A DNA stretch of 64,000 nt, taken from positions 2,468,501 to 2,532,500 of the forward strand of contig JAPDOI010000040.1 of assembly GCA_029168955.1 (NCBI GenBank), read 5' to 3'. Of this stretch, positions 45,789-56,309 are shown in pieces. The DNA is from Aplectana chamaeleonis (Eukaryota > Nematoda > Chromadorea > Rhabditida > Cosmocercidae). Every line of letters starts with the position of its first letter. Positions within the stretch are counted from its first letter, which is position 1. The notes beneath the pieces are model-generated. The model worked only from the letters and a program-made list of their open reading frames with translations, ran no database searches and was not told the origin of the DNA. A program made the translations under genes and the position numbers.

Positions 45789-46715
45789 AGGCACAGTACA
45801 CCAATCAGACATGCATTTGGTGGTTTTTGTTTGATTGTGTAGCAGAATCTTTCGGTAAATTACGTGGCAAATGCGAGACCTCAATTCCTGCAAATAAGCG
45901 AGATATTGGCGTCCACCACAGGCCCGACCTACTTCGCTCACCACAACAGGCCCGGCTCCCTACCAGATTTACGAGCTCGATAGCGGCTAAATGAATGGAT
46001 AAATTCTCAACATGCCTACGTTCTTCAGTCCATTAACGGTCTATCTCCTCATCCTGTTTCGCTCTCCCGCAGCGATTGTGAATCAAGAGATATACAAGCC
46101 TGAGACAACTCGTCCATGAAATTTTAGCCATTGAAATGCAGGCAATTTTAAAGAGACATACCTCCGTTCGTAGGAAATCTTGGACGATTTTAGAGATACC
46201 ATTGTGATCGGATAGTGGCTCTCTTCATGATAAGCATGAAATCTGAAAAATAATTTTTTTGGGTGTCCTATGCTTTCAAAACCATAGTGCAACCTCATGG
46301 GTAAAATTAGATATTACAATCCGCCTACCGTGTATAACAAGCCTGCCAAGCTTGAGATCTCAATTCGATCAAATAAGTGAGAAACTACAGAGAAAACTCG
46401 GCCCCAGCCCTAACGCTCTGAAAATATAATCAAGCAATCCGCCCCAAATAGGGAACCGAAATCTTCGCAAACGGAAAAAAACTGGTTTATGAGGAGATGC
46501 TCTAAGGCAAAATGTGAAATGACGGAGCTCTTGGTTCCCTTTCCGGTGAGACGTGCGCGGTTAGGCTTTCGAGGTATTGTGGGCGGAGCCGACATTTTCC
46601 CAGTAGTTTCTCATTTATTTGAGCGATTTGAGATCTCGCGCTTGACGGGGTTGCAGTTCATGGTGGGCGGACTATAATATCAAACTTCACCCCTGAGGTA
46701 GAACTGTGCCTTCAA
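45785..46715. mobile_element. TTAA-type element N, abutting family C
   Basis: TTAAAGGCACAGT at the left, ACTGTGCCTTCAAT at the right (TTAA decayed). A hairpin at about 46340-46680 (CAAATAAGTGAGAAACTAC / GTAGTTTCTCATTTATTTG) lies inside. A family A-like fragment (46085-46290, CCTGAGACAACTCGTCCATG) is also nested. The left TTAA is shared with the family C copy. Confidence 0.7.
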
Positions 46716-46814
46716 TCACATTCTCAAATCAACAGGTTCCTCGCCGACTTGGCGTTGATCCCAGCATAAACTGGAGTTTTGGGGTAAAAAAAGGAGCAAT
46801 CTGGAGTTTGCTCA

Positions 46815-47711
46815 GGCTCATTCATAGCTAGTCGCTTCGACTCCAAGTCACTACTGCCACAATCTGAAATCGCTCCGTAATGCGACTTGAAATCGTTTCG
46901 TCCAGCGATTTCAAAACGCTCGGGTTAACGTAATATTGCGTGAAATAGACAGACAATTGCGGACCAAGCCGCGGGATTGAAAAAAAGCTTTTTTCTAGGC
47001 GTTCCTACCTATTTTTTGAACATTGTTGCCCTTACCTTCTGGATACTGTGCTTCGTTGAACCAAATTCCCGTCCGCAATTCCGTCGCGACACGCTTTGCG
47101 GCTGCTCTCTCCCGAGTCGGAAGAGTTTCCAGAGCCGCAGCCACTGATCTGTTGACTACAGGTGAGTTTTGGAATCTGGAAACTTTGAAATATTGGAGAA
47201 AACTGTATAAAAAAGAAAAAAAACGACCTACTCGAGCGCGTGCAGCCGCAAAGCGTGTCGAGACGCGATTGCGGATCGGATCTTGGCTCAGGGAAGCACA
47301 GGAAAAGAGTTTTGCGCAGTTTTTAAACAAAAAAGTGGTCGCAAGAGAGGATGGAGTGAAATTTGCTCAAACAGCAACATAAAACTACAGCTAAAGTTAC
47401 TAGTTGCTCGAAGCCGGCATGAATTGGATTTTTTCGGTATCCTCATGGTTGTGACCAAAGATTGCGGACCACTCGCTTCGACTAGACGAATCGCATCATT
47501 GATGGAAGCGGCGCGATTAGTCGAAGCGACCTAACCAAATTAAGCCTTTCGCTTCGACCTGCTACGAAATACCCCAGTCGCTCTGCGATAGCGACCAAAA
47601 CTGCAAACTGTTCGAAGCCGTCGCAATTCAGTTCAAGATCTGTCAGCGCGATGAGTTTTGTAACTGTTGGCATTGCCGCGACCAGTCGAAGCGACCTGCT
47701 ATGAATGAGCC
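46815..47711. mobile_element. TIR element R with nested family D copy
   Basis: GGCTCATTCATAGCTAGTCG at the left faces AGTCGAAGCGACCTGCTATGAATGAGCC at the right with small differences. TCGCTTCGAC motifs recur near the right end, as subterminal repeats. Family D copy 5 (47044-47301) is inserted inside. Confidence 0.8.
47044..47301. mobile_element. Palindromic MITE, family D copy 5
   Basis: TACTGTGCTTCGTTG at the left, CTCAGGGAAGCACAG at the right. Shares TCGCGACACGCTTTGCGGC arms. The right flanking TA is lost. Confidence 0.85.
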
Positions 47712-48085
47712 TTTAGATTTCCTACGATGGGAAAGGCCAAAACACTCGGTTCAAAAAGAATGAAGCAAATGTAACACGTATAGGGGTCTCCACAACAAGT
47801 AAAAGTGTTTCCCAGAAAGCTTCATTGCCAAAGCTAGTCTGAGTCTGAGTCTTATTTCTGAACCCTTTGATAATGTTCGCTGCATGCTCACCAGCAATCA
47901 TGGCAAGGAGATAGCTGCTCTCTCCCATCATTGCTCGATGGCTCAGTCTGCAAAGCGGTGGACCACAAAATGATGGAACGGTTAAAGACGAATATCAATG
48001 TTACTATGCAGTTTAGACGTGGCCACTGCTGATAATGAAATATTAACTGGCCTACGGTGTTGTCTGAAGCAACTTTGTATCACAA
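47712..48085. other. Unassigned spacer
   Basis: Nothing supported between elements R and T2. Confidence 0.5.
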
Positions 48086-48169
48086 CTCAGACAATGGGGT
48101 GGACCGACGGTGGACAAGTTGCGTACCGACAGCGGGATGGGCGACGTTTGGAACGCGATTTGCACGCGG

Positions 48170-48545
48170 TCGGCACGTAAATTAGCGCGGTCGATACGCA
48201 CTGCCACGCGGTCAGTACGGAATGCCACGCGGTCGGTACGTTTTGTCGCGCGGCCGGTACGCACTGCCACGCTATCAGTACGCATTGCCACGCGGTCGGT
48301 AGGCACTTCCACGCGGTCGGTACGCACTGTCACGTGGTCGGTACGCATTGTCGCGAGGTCGGTACGCACCGCCACGCGATCAGTACACACTGCCACGCAG
48401 TCGGTAGGCTTCGCCACGCGGTCGGTACGCAATGTCACGTGGTCGGTACGCACTTTCACGCGGTCAGTACGTCTTGCTACGCCGTCAGTACGCATTTTCA
48501 CGGGGTCGGTACGCATCGCCACGCGGTTGGTACAAATTTCGCGTG
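48170..48545. repeat. 21-bp minisatellite, about 18 units
   Basis: The unit CGGTCGGTACGCACTGCCACG repeats with substitutions and constant 21-bp spacing. Because 21 is divisible by three, frames stay open on both strands (164 and 156 codons). The resulting 7-residue protein repeats are a by-product. Confidence 0.92.
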
Positions 48546-48829
48546 TAGGATTGGCCGCGGTTAGTACGCATAGTGATAGGCCCGATTTTCCATCACGCTG
48601 TTAGTAAGAATTTTTTTGAAGACTTGACCGCTATTACTACCGTATCTGGTCGTATCTGGTCCCAAAAAAAATTTTGAAAATAAGCAACAGTTGGGAGTGG
48701 GATGGTGCTCGGGGTAACGCACAAACAACTTGAAACAGCCCAACCTGGCTGGCCTTCCAACTGCAAATGACGAGCTTTTCTTAATCAACAACATCTAAAG
48801 TCTGGTTCGCTCAGATGAGTCCTCGCGGA

Positions 48830-49270
48830 GCAAGCAGAGGAGCGGTTGGTCATGACAAAATAAGGATATCTTGGCATGATAAACCTGATACGCCCTACTT
48901 CGACCGGCTCAAAATTAGGGAGCTAGGCCCCTGTCAGGGTTGGAGGAAAAAATCGTCGTAACCTGCCGTGGCCAACCCGGTGGAAACGTATGAAGACCAT
49001 GGACGATGGAGGTTGCAAAAAAGATCCGGTGCGGCCAGCTGGGGCTGGCGCGGTAATATGTATGAATTGTGTGGAACGATGTTATGGATATCATTCATTT
49101 CTTATATTTTATCATAGGGACATCGGTCGGGTCAGCCGCCCCGGGTGTTTTTTCACCCCCCACCTCATTCATGTCCTCCACGATTGTCGACCGGCTGGCG
49201 ACGCCTATTGGCCAGTTATGACCGAGGCCTTACCAAACCTACCGCGTCTTGCTTAAAATCGCCCCATCCG
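48830..49270. other. GC-rich stretch of unknown origin
   Basis: Contains GGAGCGGTTGGTCATGACAA, GCCCCTGTCAGGG and TGGCCAACCCGG. It may be a decayed end of a retroelement, but nothing in the window confirms that. Confidence 0.3.
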
Positions 49271-49781
49271 CGATCTAGCTGGAGAGGTTTGGTTCTGTTA
49301 ATTTGATGTTTATGAAAGATGACTATATTTAGCGATGGGAGGCCAGCCGCGTTAAATCGTTTTCCTTGCTTACACGTTTTTGTTTTCTCGTGAATTTCAC
49401 TTTTTACTCCATTGGTGGCCAGATATACACCTTTACGATGAAATCTCAGGTAACTTTTTTTATCACGAATGCTTCTTTTAAACATTAATGCTCGTCATTC
49501 TGATGGGTGCAATGCATACCTGCTGCGTGCGCGTGCTTACCAACCGCTGTCACTTTTTAAGCGAAAGTTTCGTATTGAGAGACATTTCACTACAGTTCCT
49601 CTCGCATTTTAAAATCTTCCATTTCTGATCTTGCATTTCCTTCCTTTGCCTTCTTCCTTATCCTTCTATAAGAAACTCAAGGTGTTCGTGTTGTGAGATT
49701 AGTATCCGTGTGTTTTATTTAATGAATCCTTGTGGGATCGAATGTCCTCGTTGCTAGTGTCAGCTGTTGAAATTGATTGTA

Positions 49782-50070
49782 AAGTGTGCCCGAATGAGAA
49801 TGGCGGCCCACGCGGCCGGCGTGCTTGGCAGGCGGCCGTCGCATGTGCCGTCCTCGGACGAGTTTTGGATTTCAACGACGGCCGTCCCCTCTCCCAACGT
49901 CTGCATAGCTGATTGATCGGCGCAGTACTTGCTGCCAGCCGGTGCCGGCCCCGTTCGTAGTCGATGGCGGTGGGGACTTTCGCAAGCTCGTCCGAGAGCG
50001 GCGAACGCGCCGGCTGCCTGCGAAGCACGCTGGCCGCGTGCGCCGTCATTCTCATTCAGACGCACCTTAC
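49782..50070. mobile_element. GC-rich palindromic MITE, family G copy 2
   Basis: GCCCGAATGAGAATGGCGGC faces GCGCCGTCATTCTCATTCAG. About 85 per cent similar by eye to copy 1 at 13605. The long open frames over it are composition artefacts. Confidence 0.82.
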
Positions 50071-50589
50071 TGTCGTTATCGTGCTGAAATTCTGCTCTGC
50101 GATTGCGGCGGGTCGCTGTTTCAGCGCGCAGCACAATTATAATCGTGCTGGGAGGAGGGGTAGTTGTGTCGGGACCCGTTAGTCTAGCACAATTATCGTC
50201 GTGCTGCGTGCTGCAAGCGCGTCTGTCCGCAACTGCGGCTGGGAATTCCACCCCGCTAACGACAGTACGAAGTGCTCCAATGTCTATTTTTTGCAAGCAC
50301 AAGCGAATATTCATATTTTTACAGAGGATAAACTCGGTCTTTTTGCAACAAAAATTTTCATTCGAGTCTACGTGAACAGCCATTTTTGTCGATGAGTTCT
50401 GAAAAATTTGAAAAATCAAATTTTGGATATTAACACTGAATCATTCGTAAGCATGACTACACCAAGAAAAACAAGATGATGAAGAACAGTATAAGTAAGT
50501 AAGGAAAGACGATCGAGATCAAGAGAAAGACGGCAAAAAGAGAACGAAGAAGAAAATCGCACTCGCCAAACTCTCCCTCGGCGCGCGGT

Positions 50590-50895
50590 TGACTTTCTTC
50601 CACGTGGGAAAAATAAATAAGTGAAAAGATAAATAAATGAGTAAATAAGTAAATGAATAAATAAATAAATAAAGAAGTAAAGAAATAAATAAACAAATAA
50701 ATAAAAAAATGAATGAATAGATAAATGAATGAATTAGTAAATAAAATAATTAAAAAGTAGTTAAATAAATAAGTAAATAAATGCATAATTAAATAAATAA
50801 GTTGATTAATTAATTAATTAATTAAAAAGTAATTGAATAAATAAGTAAGCACGTGTATAAATAAAAAGTAAATAAATAAATAAGTAGTTGAAGCG
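50590..50895. repeat. Low-complexity AAATAAATAAGT tract
   Basis: Irregular tetranucleotide repeats (AAAT, AAGT, GAAT) over about 300 bp. Confidence 0.95.
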
Positions 50896-50910
50896 AAGAA
50901 AAGTATCACG

Positions 50911-51249
50911 TTAACGAAAAGATAAAAACGAGTAGTGAGAAGAAGTTGTTGGAATTGTAGAGAGTGAGAAGAAAGTGAGGAAGATAGAGAAAGAGAGCAG
51001 TATGAGAGATTGGGGCCTATGAAGAAAAACCCCGGCGATTTGAATGAAATCGCCAATTTTTAGTTGACTGTCTGGGGCACGCCAGTGGAGACGGGAGAAA
51101 AAGTTGATGGGGTGGCCACTAGCGTGTTCGATAGCAAGATGATCAAGGAGGTCATAGAGGTTTTGGGTGACGAAGAGCTCGTTAGGGATATCGATTCTGG
51201 CCAGTGAAGATTCAAGCATTTCATTGAATCGTGCGTGATCGTGATCAAG
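50911..51249 (-). CDS. Orphan exon-like ORF inside T2
   Basis: Minus strand, containing HARFNEMLESSLARIDIPNE, LFVTQNLYDLLDHLAIEHAS and INFFSRLHWRAPDSQ. Composition is protein-like up to about 51060, then becomes hydrophobic and low in complexity. No domain or clear splice sites. Could be an exon of an element-encoded or captured gene, or chance. Confidence 0.25.
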   Translation of the reverse strand, partial: LDHDHARFNEMLESSLARIDIPNELFVTQNLYDLLDHLAIEHASGHPINFFSRLHWRAPDSQLKIGDFIQIAGVFLHRPQSLILLSFSIFLTFFSLSTIPTTSSHYSFLSFR

Positions 51250-51386
51250 GTAGCCTTCGCCGTGTTATCAACTTTGCTAGCATGATCAGGATATCAATGA
51301 CAAGTTGCCTAGATATACATGCGCAACAGTAAATTGAGAGTTTGTCCACTGCCTAGCTAAAAAGAACTAGATGCTCGAGAACCTCA

Positions 51387-51464
51387 ATGGCATTCAAATC
51401 TTCACACATGAACCGAAATAGCCTCGAGTCCTGCCTGCGTATTTTACATTGGGCGCACCGGGTT
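51387..51464 (+). CDS. Possible first exon inside T2
   Basis: ATG at 51387 opens 25 codons (ending LRILHWAHRV) up to a good donor, GTAAGG at about 51464. Phase does not match the exon-like ORF at 51651, so the two may not belong together. Confidence 0.2.
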
Positions 51465-51650
51465 GGTAAGGTTTCTTCGCTTCACATCAGCAGGCTGTAT
51501 ATAGCACCAACTCTGAGTAATTTCACCACTGTTCCGCCAAACCGTGACCTCGATTTACAGATATACTGTGTTTCCTCTATTAAAAGTACAACTATCAGAA
51601 GAAGATTTGAAATAGAGGCTTTAAAATAAGGCGTACACCCCTAATACAAG

Positions 51651-51833
51651 TACACCTCCTTTTTTGTGATCTTCCGGTATCGAGTTCTTGGCAATCCGAA
51701 TGTGGCATTAGAGAGAGTCCAGATTGCGCGAGATGTCTTTGAATATTTGGGTGGTTTGAATATTCACAAGAAAACTATCGAGGCCGAAGATTGCTCGTAT
51801 GGGACAACTTCCGATGCCACTTCAGCGAAATAA
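51651..51833 (+). CDS. Orphan terminal-exon-like ORF inside T2
   Basis: After an AATACAAG acceptor-like site, 60 codons run to a TAA at 51831. The frame includes RVLGNPNVALERVQIARDVF and EYLGGLNIHKKTIEAEDC, and ends with a Ser/Thr-rich tail. Codon use and composition look genuine, but I recognise no family. Its position within T2 suggests a captured or element-encoded exon. Confidence 0.35.
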   Translation, partial: YTSFFVIFRYRVLGNPNVALERVQIARDVFEYLGGLNIHKKTIEAEDCSYGTTSDATSAK

Positions 51834-51872
51834 TCAAATAAGGTTCAGGGTTTAAAATAGATGCTACGGTTA

Positions 51873-52035
51873 GGCCCGGATCATACTACCGTCGCAGCGA
51901 TGTGTGAGAAAGGCCGGAATCATACTTCCAGCGACGGGCGACGCGACGCAATGCGTAACATCAATATCGACCGAAAATCGATATACTCCATTCGCACTGT
52001 CGCCGTCGCTGGTCGCAGCAAGTATGATCCCGGCC
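51873..52035. mobile_element. Short palindromic MITE, family F copy 2, with extra left arm
   Basis: Main hairpin 51912-52035 (GGCCGGAATCATACTTCC / AAGTATGATCCCGGCC), flanked by AAA on both sides. A second partial left arm (51873-51911, GGCCCGGATCATACTACC) precedes it, suggesting a tandem or nested insertion. Confidence 0.82.
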
Positions 52036-52419
52036 AAAGAGCAGTTTCGATCAATCGCGGCGATACTGCGCTTCTGAGGGCACCGATTGCTTGACGACAA
52101 AACAGCTTATCTTAGAGTGAAATGGAACGGCAAACGGCAATGCAAGTAGGATCTGGTGAGGTTGTGGACTCTTCCTAACATACTGTAGTCTGATTGTGTT
52201 ATCACTCATTTTTAAGAAATAACTGAGATTGGTCGGTGGGTTTTTGTTTCCACTCTCACATTTTCATTGCTTCCACAGATGTGATCGTATCGATGAAAAC
52301 ACAGACTCACCGATCTATCACAGCTGTTTCGGAAATATGAGTGATACCACTAACAAACTACTGTATGTTAGGACGAGTCCAGGTCCTTTTTACATTGCTG
52401 TAGATCGCACGGACTGACA

Positions 52420-52950
52420 AACTGACCTCGCCCACCAGTTTGACTGTGTACTGAACGCGGGGGTTTGCGAACTGAATGCGAACACTTGCGTACCGACCGC
52501 GCAGACTGACAAACTGATCTTCCTCACCAGTTTGCCTGCGTACCGAACGCGGGCGACTGGGTACTGAACGCGAACGATTGCGTACCGACGGTGCAAACCG
52601 ACACAGCGACCTCGCCGACCAGTTTTCTTGCGTGCTGAACGCGGGCGGTTGCGTACCGAACGTGAGCACATACGTACTGACCACGTGTGCTCACGTACCG
52701 ACCGCAGCGAAAAGTCATATTTCGTACTGACCGCGCGCAAAGATGAATGCTCGCGGTCAGTACGTCTCCATGGAACTTCGCCAGCGGTTAGTACGGAGCT
52801 CAGGCGTATCGACCGCGTGCTCTATTTCGCTTGCGCGGTCAGTACGTGAATGAGCGCGTTCGGCACGAAATGTATTTTCTGCCCGCGGTCAGTACGATAG
52901 TGGCACGCGGTCGGTAGGAAACGCGAGTTTTCGCCCTCGGTCGGCCCACT
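52420..52950. repeat. Degenerate repeat array with CGTACCGACC / GGTCAGTACG motif
   Basis: Irregular repeats of the same core as the 48.2-kb array. They are mostly inverted in the left part and direct in the right part. A longer subunit (about 135 bp, GACTGACAAACTGA to GTTTGCCTGCGTACC) recurs two or three times. Confidence 0.8.
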
Positions 52951-52962
52951 CCATTGTCTGAG

Positions 52963-55187
52963 AATTGCGTTACTCGCCTATTTTGACGGACGAAACGTCA
53001 TCTCAAGAGATATCTTCCAGAAAGTAAGCCGGGTGTGCGACTGCAACGCGCGATTGGATCCAAAGTGAATTTTCCCGATATCTTTGACGAATTCCCAGTT
53101 TTCTATTCAAGATTTATAGCTTTTCGGCTGAACACATGAGGAATTTCAAACAACATAAAAAAATCATTGGTGGGACTGGGAAAACTTACTGCTGCCCCAG
53201 ACGCACCGCGCGGTCATCCTCTCCATCCGGCTTACCTTCTGAAGGATAGGCTGTGCATGTTAGCGCTTGATGCTGGAAAGAGGAATCACAATACAGAAGA
53301 CACTCCGTAAAGATCAACCGTGCACGAGCAGCATAGTCATAGGGAAAGTAGCCGATAAGGCAAGCAGCACCACGTGATGGTGAGAACTCAATCGTACAGT
53401 GAACGCTCTTCGCTTACCGCTAGCTCCTGTTTGTTGGCTGGTGAATATCGGCATGCTCCAGTTACTTCAAACATGCTGACCGAAAATAGTGCTTCTCTTA
53501 TAGAGCAGTCTCCACTCAGAACTTCCAAAGTCGGGATCTCTACACCTCTCATGTTCACTGCGACGTGGCTAAAATACGTAGGCGCTTCTCAATAATTCAT
53601 ATATGTGTATCTCGTCAGATAACATAGGAAAAATATCGCAGAATAGAAAGGACAACGCTTTGTATAGTCAGAAAGTACAAAGCTTTGTTGTCACGTTTTG
53701 AACAAATGAAACACAGGACGGATGGTCCCATGATTGTTTTCTCTCACGTTGAACAGAATACCCTCAATCAGGCTGGTTGCTCCGATGATTCGGAGGATAA
53801 TCGAGTACCGGACCACTCAAAAAGTTGGATAAGAAAAACAGGTTTCTAACGCAAAGCTATCTTCAGTCTCACTTCAAAAGATGTCTGAAATCCGCTCGCA
53901 TTGGTCCTTTCCTCGCCAGTATCAGATACGTATTGATTGATTGGAGAGGTCTAGCGCGCGGATTTTTGAACCGATAAGGGCTCTTTCGGGTCCATTTTGT
54001 TCGTTCTTTCGACACTATCGCTCCAATGGAACCCAGGTTTCTCAATTTCCGGCGAAAAAACGTAAACAAAATTTATGGTGGACACTGAATTCAGAATTTC
54101 TTAAGGGATTGTTCCGAGTGCTGATTACGAAACTGTGGCACAGTTGTCAAACGCGACTTTTGACGATTTCGAGGAGGCTACGATGAAATGGGTTTAAAGG
54201 TTCTACATAGGAGTTATTCTGGCTGTCTAGGACAAATCTGTGGCCGGCTTACCGATTTTACATACAATTAGATTACGTTATTAAGCGGTGGGTATAGGTT
54301 GCATGGTCGAAATCTCAGATTTGGCTCGAAATTTCCCTGTGGGTGTTTTCTGGTACGCCGATCAAAAACACGAGTAATTATTTTTTGCTTCTCAAAATTA
54401 GAAAGTAAGTTAAAAAGCATTATGCCAACCGTATCGTACAGTAACCCTGAGTCTGACCCCAGAATCGCGTTCAGCGCTCTAAAAAACACCCAGTAGAGAG
54501 TTCTGAGCCGTATTCGAAGGAATTCTGCTGAACGTTCCGAGAATTCTCTGATGGGTAGGAAATGAAAATGTGAAGCAATGAAAAGGCGCCCCAGGATTCG
54601 AAAGGCGCGCTTCGCGCCCACCAGGATTTGGCTTTGATCTCTTCCCGCTCGGATGCCCTACAATGAGATCACCTATTCATACCGTCACCAGAGGTATGAG
54701 CTGTACACCATTACATATGTGTGCAAATTTTCATCCTAACTTATCCCCGCTCTCTAGAGTTATGACCTCTCAGAATACGCAAAAACGTTTTCCACCACCG
54801 CCTCCACCTCCGTCCGTCTAATTCCACTTTTTTGGAAGGCGTGGACCAAATCGCTTGAAAATTTGTGACTAGAGGTAATCGGCTACAGGAATGCCGAAAA
54901 TAATTGGCAGAATTCACTATAATGACTTTTGGGCCCCTAACGAGCGCTTCAGACTCAGAAACCGGCCTCTCAAGATTAGTTTATAAAAATGACGGGTTTT
55001 TCGTTATTGGTCATTGTTTTCTTAGAGACTCTATATGATTACTTTGCTCTCTAGGGTGGTGTGCTCTAAACGTCCGGGTCGGAAGAGGACGCTGAACGAA
55101 AGGGATGTTTTGAGCGCGGCGCGTGTTGGTACTATAAGCACCGATGATAAGAAGGCGTCGCAGAGTGTGCTGAAGTAGTGATTAACT
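52963..55187. other. Unassigned stretch with a family J fragment
   Basis: No gene recognised. A decayed family J piece lies at about 54270-54530 (ATCTCAGATTTGGCTCGAAAT, CCCAGAATCGCGTTCAGCGC). A frame at 53374-53595 (+) is open without other support. Confidence 0.4.
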
Positions 55188-55189
55188 AT

Positions 55190-55560
55190 GCGAGACCACA
55201 ATAGGGGTATGCAGGACGTCATGGAATGTGTGCGGGGGCGCCGTAGGAGTGTGCAGGACATCACGGAACCTGTGCAGGACCCCAGTAGGGGCGTGGAGGA
55301 CGTCGTAGAATGTGTGCACTACCTCGGTAGGTGTGTGCAGGGCATCATGGAACCTGTGACGGACCCTAATAGAGGTATGCACGACGTTGTAGAATGTGTG
55401 CAAGACCATAGTAGGTGTGTGCAAGACATCATGGGACGTAAGCAAGACCTCAGTAGGGGTGTGCAGGACGTCATGGAATGTGTGCTGGAACTCAGTAGGA
55501 GTGTGCAGAACATCAAGGGACGTGCGCATGACTTCAGTTTCATGTCAAAGACACCGTATG
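55190..55560 (+). repeat. 42-bp minisatellite with 84-bp higher-order unit; open frame
   Basis: Eight units start at 55211, 55253, 55295, 55337, 55379, 55421, 55463 and 55505, exactly 42 bp apart. Odd units carry GGACGTCATGGAATGTG-like sequence and even units GGACATCATGGAACCTG-like sequence, so the true repeat is an 84-bp dimer. The plus frame 55188-55577 gives 14-residue repeats alternating QDVMECV and QDIMEPV types. The minus frame (115 codons) is also open, so coding is not established. Confidence 0.9.
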
Positions 55561-56029
55561 CAAGTCACGCCTCCTAATCAGACATATGGGCCGGCGCAGA
55601 CGAGCCACTGGTGAAGTTTGGCTAGAGCGACTGACCTTGGTTATGCGCTAGACGGGGTGGGGCCACCCAAGATTTGCTGATAGAGATGATGAAAAACTCT
55701 GTAAAAGATGCTTGGAACTGCAATCAATCATTGTTTATATAAGAGCTCTATGGAAATACTGCGACTAGTAGCCTTACCAATCGACGGTTCATTTTATTTC
55801 TGTCTTGAATGGTGTGTGCCCCCCCCCAGTCTAGGATTAGCCCTGACCCTGTACAATTAGGTCATTTTAAAACTAATTCCTTCATTTTCTCTACTTTCAA
55901 ATTCAAAAAGCATATGCCTTGTATCTTATCTGTAGAAAGCAGTATTCATTATCTTGCAATCTCAGCAGCAGAGCGGTTGTTTCTTCATTTCTACCACTAC
56001 GTTTTCTGAAAAAACAACTTGACTTTTAG
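55561..56029. other. Unassigned spacer
   Basis: No supported feature. Confidence 0.5.
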
Positions 56030-56178
56030 GGATTGACGATATTGCAGAAGAAAATCCCTTGGAAAAAGTTGTGAATGTTCTGAACGTTGGGCTCCGCAGA
56101 AAAGCTCAAGAATTTGGCGTCGCTCTCAAATGTCGTGAAATTGTTTTATTAGATTTGGCTATCAAACTGATTTTCTAA
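56030..56178 (+). CDS. Orphan terminal-exon-like ORF
   Basis: After a nematode-type acceptor (ACTTGACTTTTAG, ending 56029), two bases complete a codon. Then 48 codons run to a TAA at 56176, through IDDIAEENPLEKVVNVLNVG, LRRKAQEFGVALKC and REIVLLDLAIKLIF. It is rich in acidic, basic and aliphatic residues in a helix-like pattern and looks real. No family recognised and no upstream exon found. Confidence 0.35.
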
Positions 56179-56309
56179 ATGTAGTGGGTTGAATTGATAT
56201 GGCTGTTGTAGGTATATGCAGACAACATATTCATTAAATACAGTGGAATTGTTGCAAATGTATTCGGCAGGCGCTCTATGATTTATCAGAGTCAAATCAC
56301 GCGTCAGAA

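Larger units (their letters stand above)
48086..52962. mobile_element. Candidate DNA transposon T2 with repeat-array ends
   Basis: CTCAGACAATGGGGTGG at the left faces CCACTCCATTGTCTGAG at the right (one mismatch), with AA on both sides. Next to each end lies an array built from a GGTCGGTACG / CGTACCGACC motif (48170-48545 and 52420-52950). The interior holds nested MITEs (G2, F2), a low-complexity tract and three exon-like frames, but no recognised transposase. It shares CTCAGACAA with T1. The full-length reading is inference; two independent arrays are the alternative. Confidence 0.55.

Noticed and set aside
48170..48545. Regular direct repeats resembling a CRISPR array
   Set aside because: Units are contiguous 21-bp repeats without unique spacers, in a nematode genome with no cas genes.
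48110..48604. 164-codon plus and 156-codon minus ORFs
   Set aside because: A 21-bp period keeps any open frame open; the 7-residue repeats follow from the array.
48900..49000. Possible HDV-like ribozyme or LINE 5' end
   Set aside because: GC-rich pairing can be drawn, but I could not establish the nested pseudoknot, and no LINE coding sequence follows.
50457..50786. 109-codon minus-strand ORF rich in Phe, Leu and Ile
   Set aside because: It is the translation of an AAATAAATAAGT low-complexity tract.
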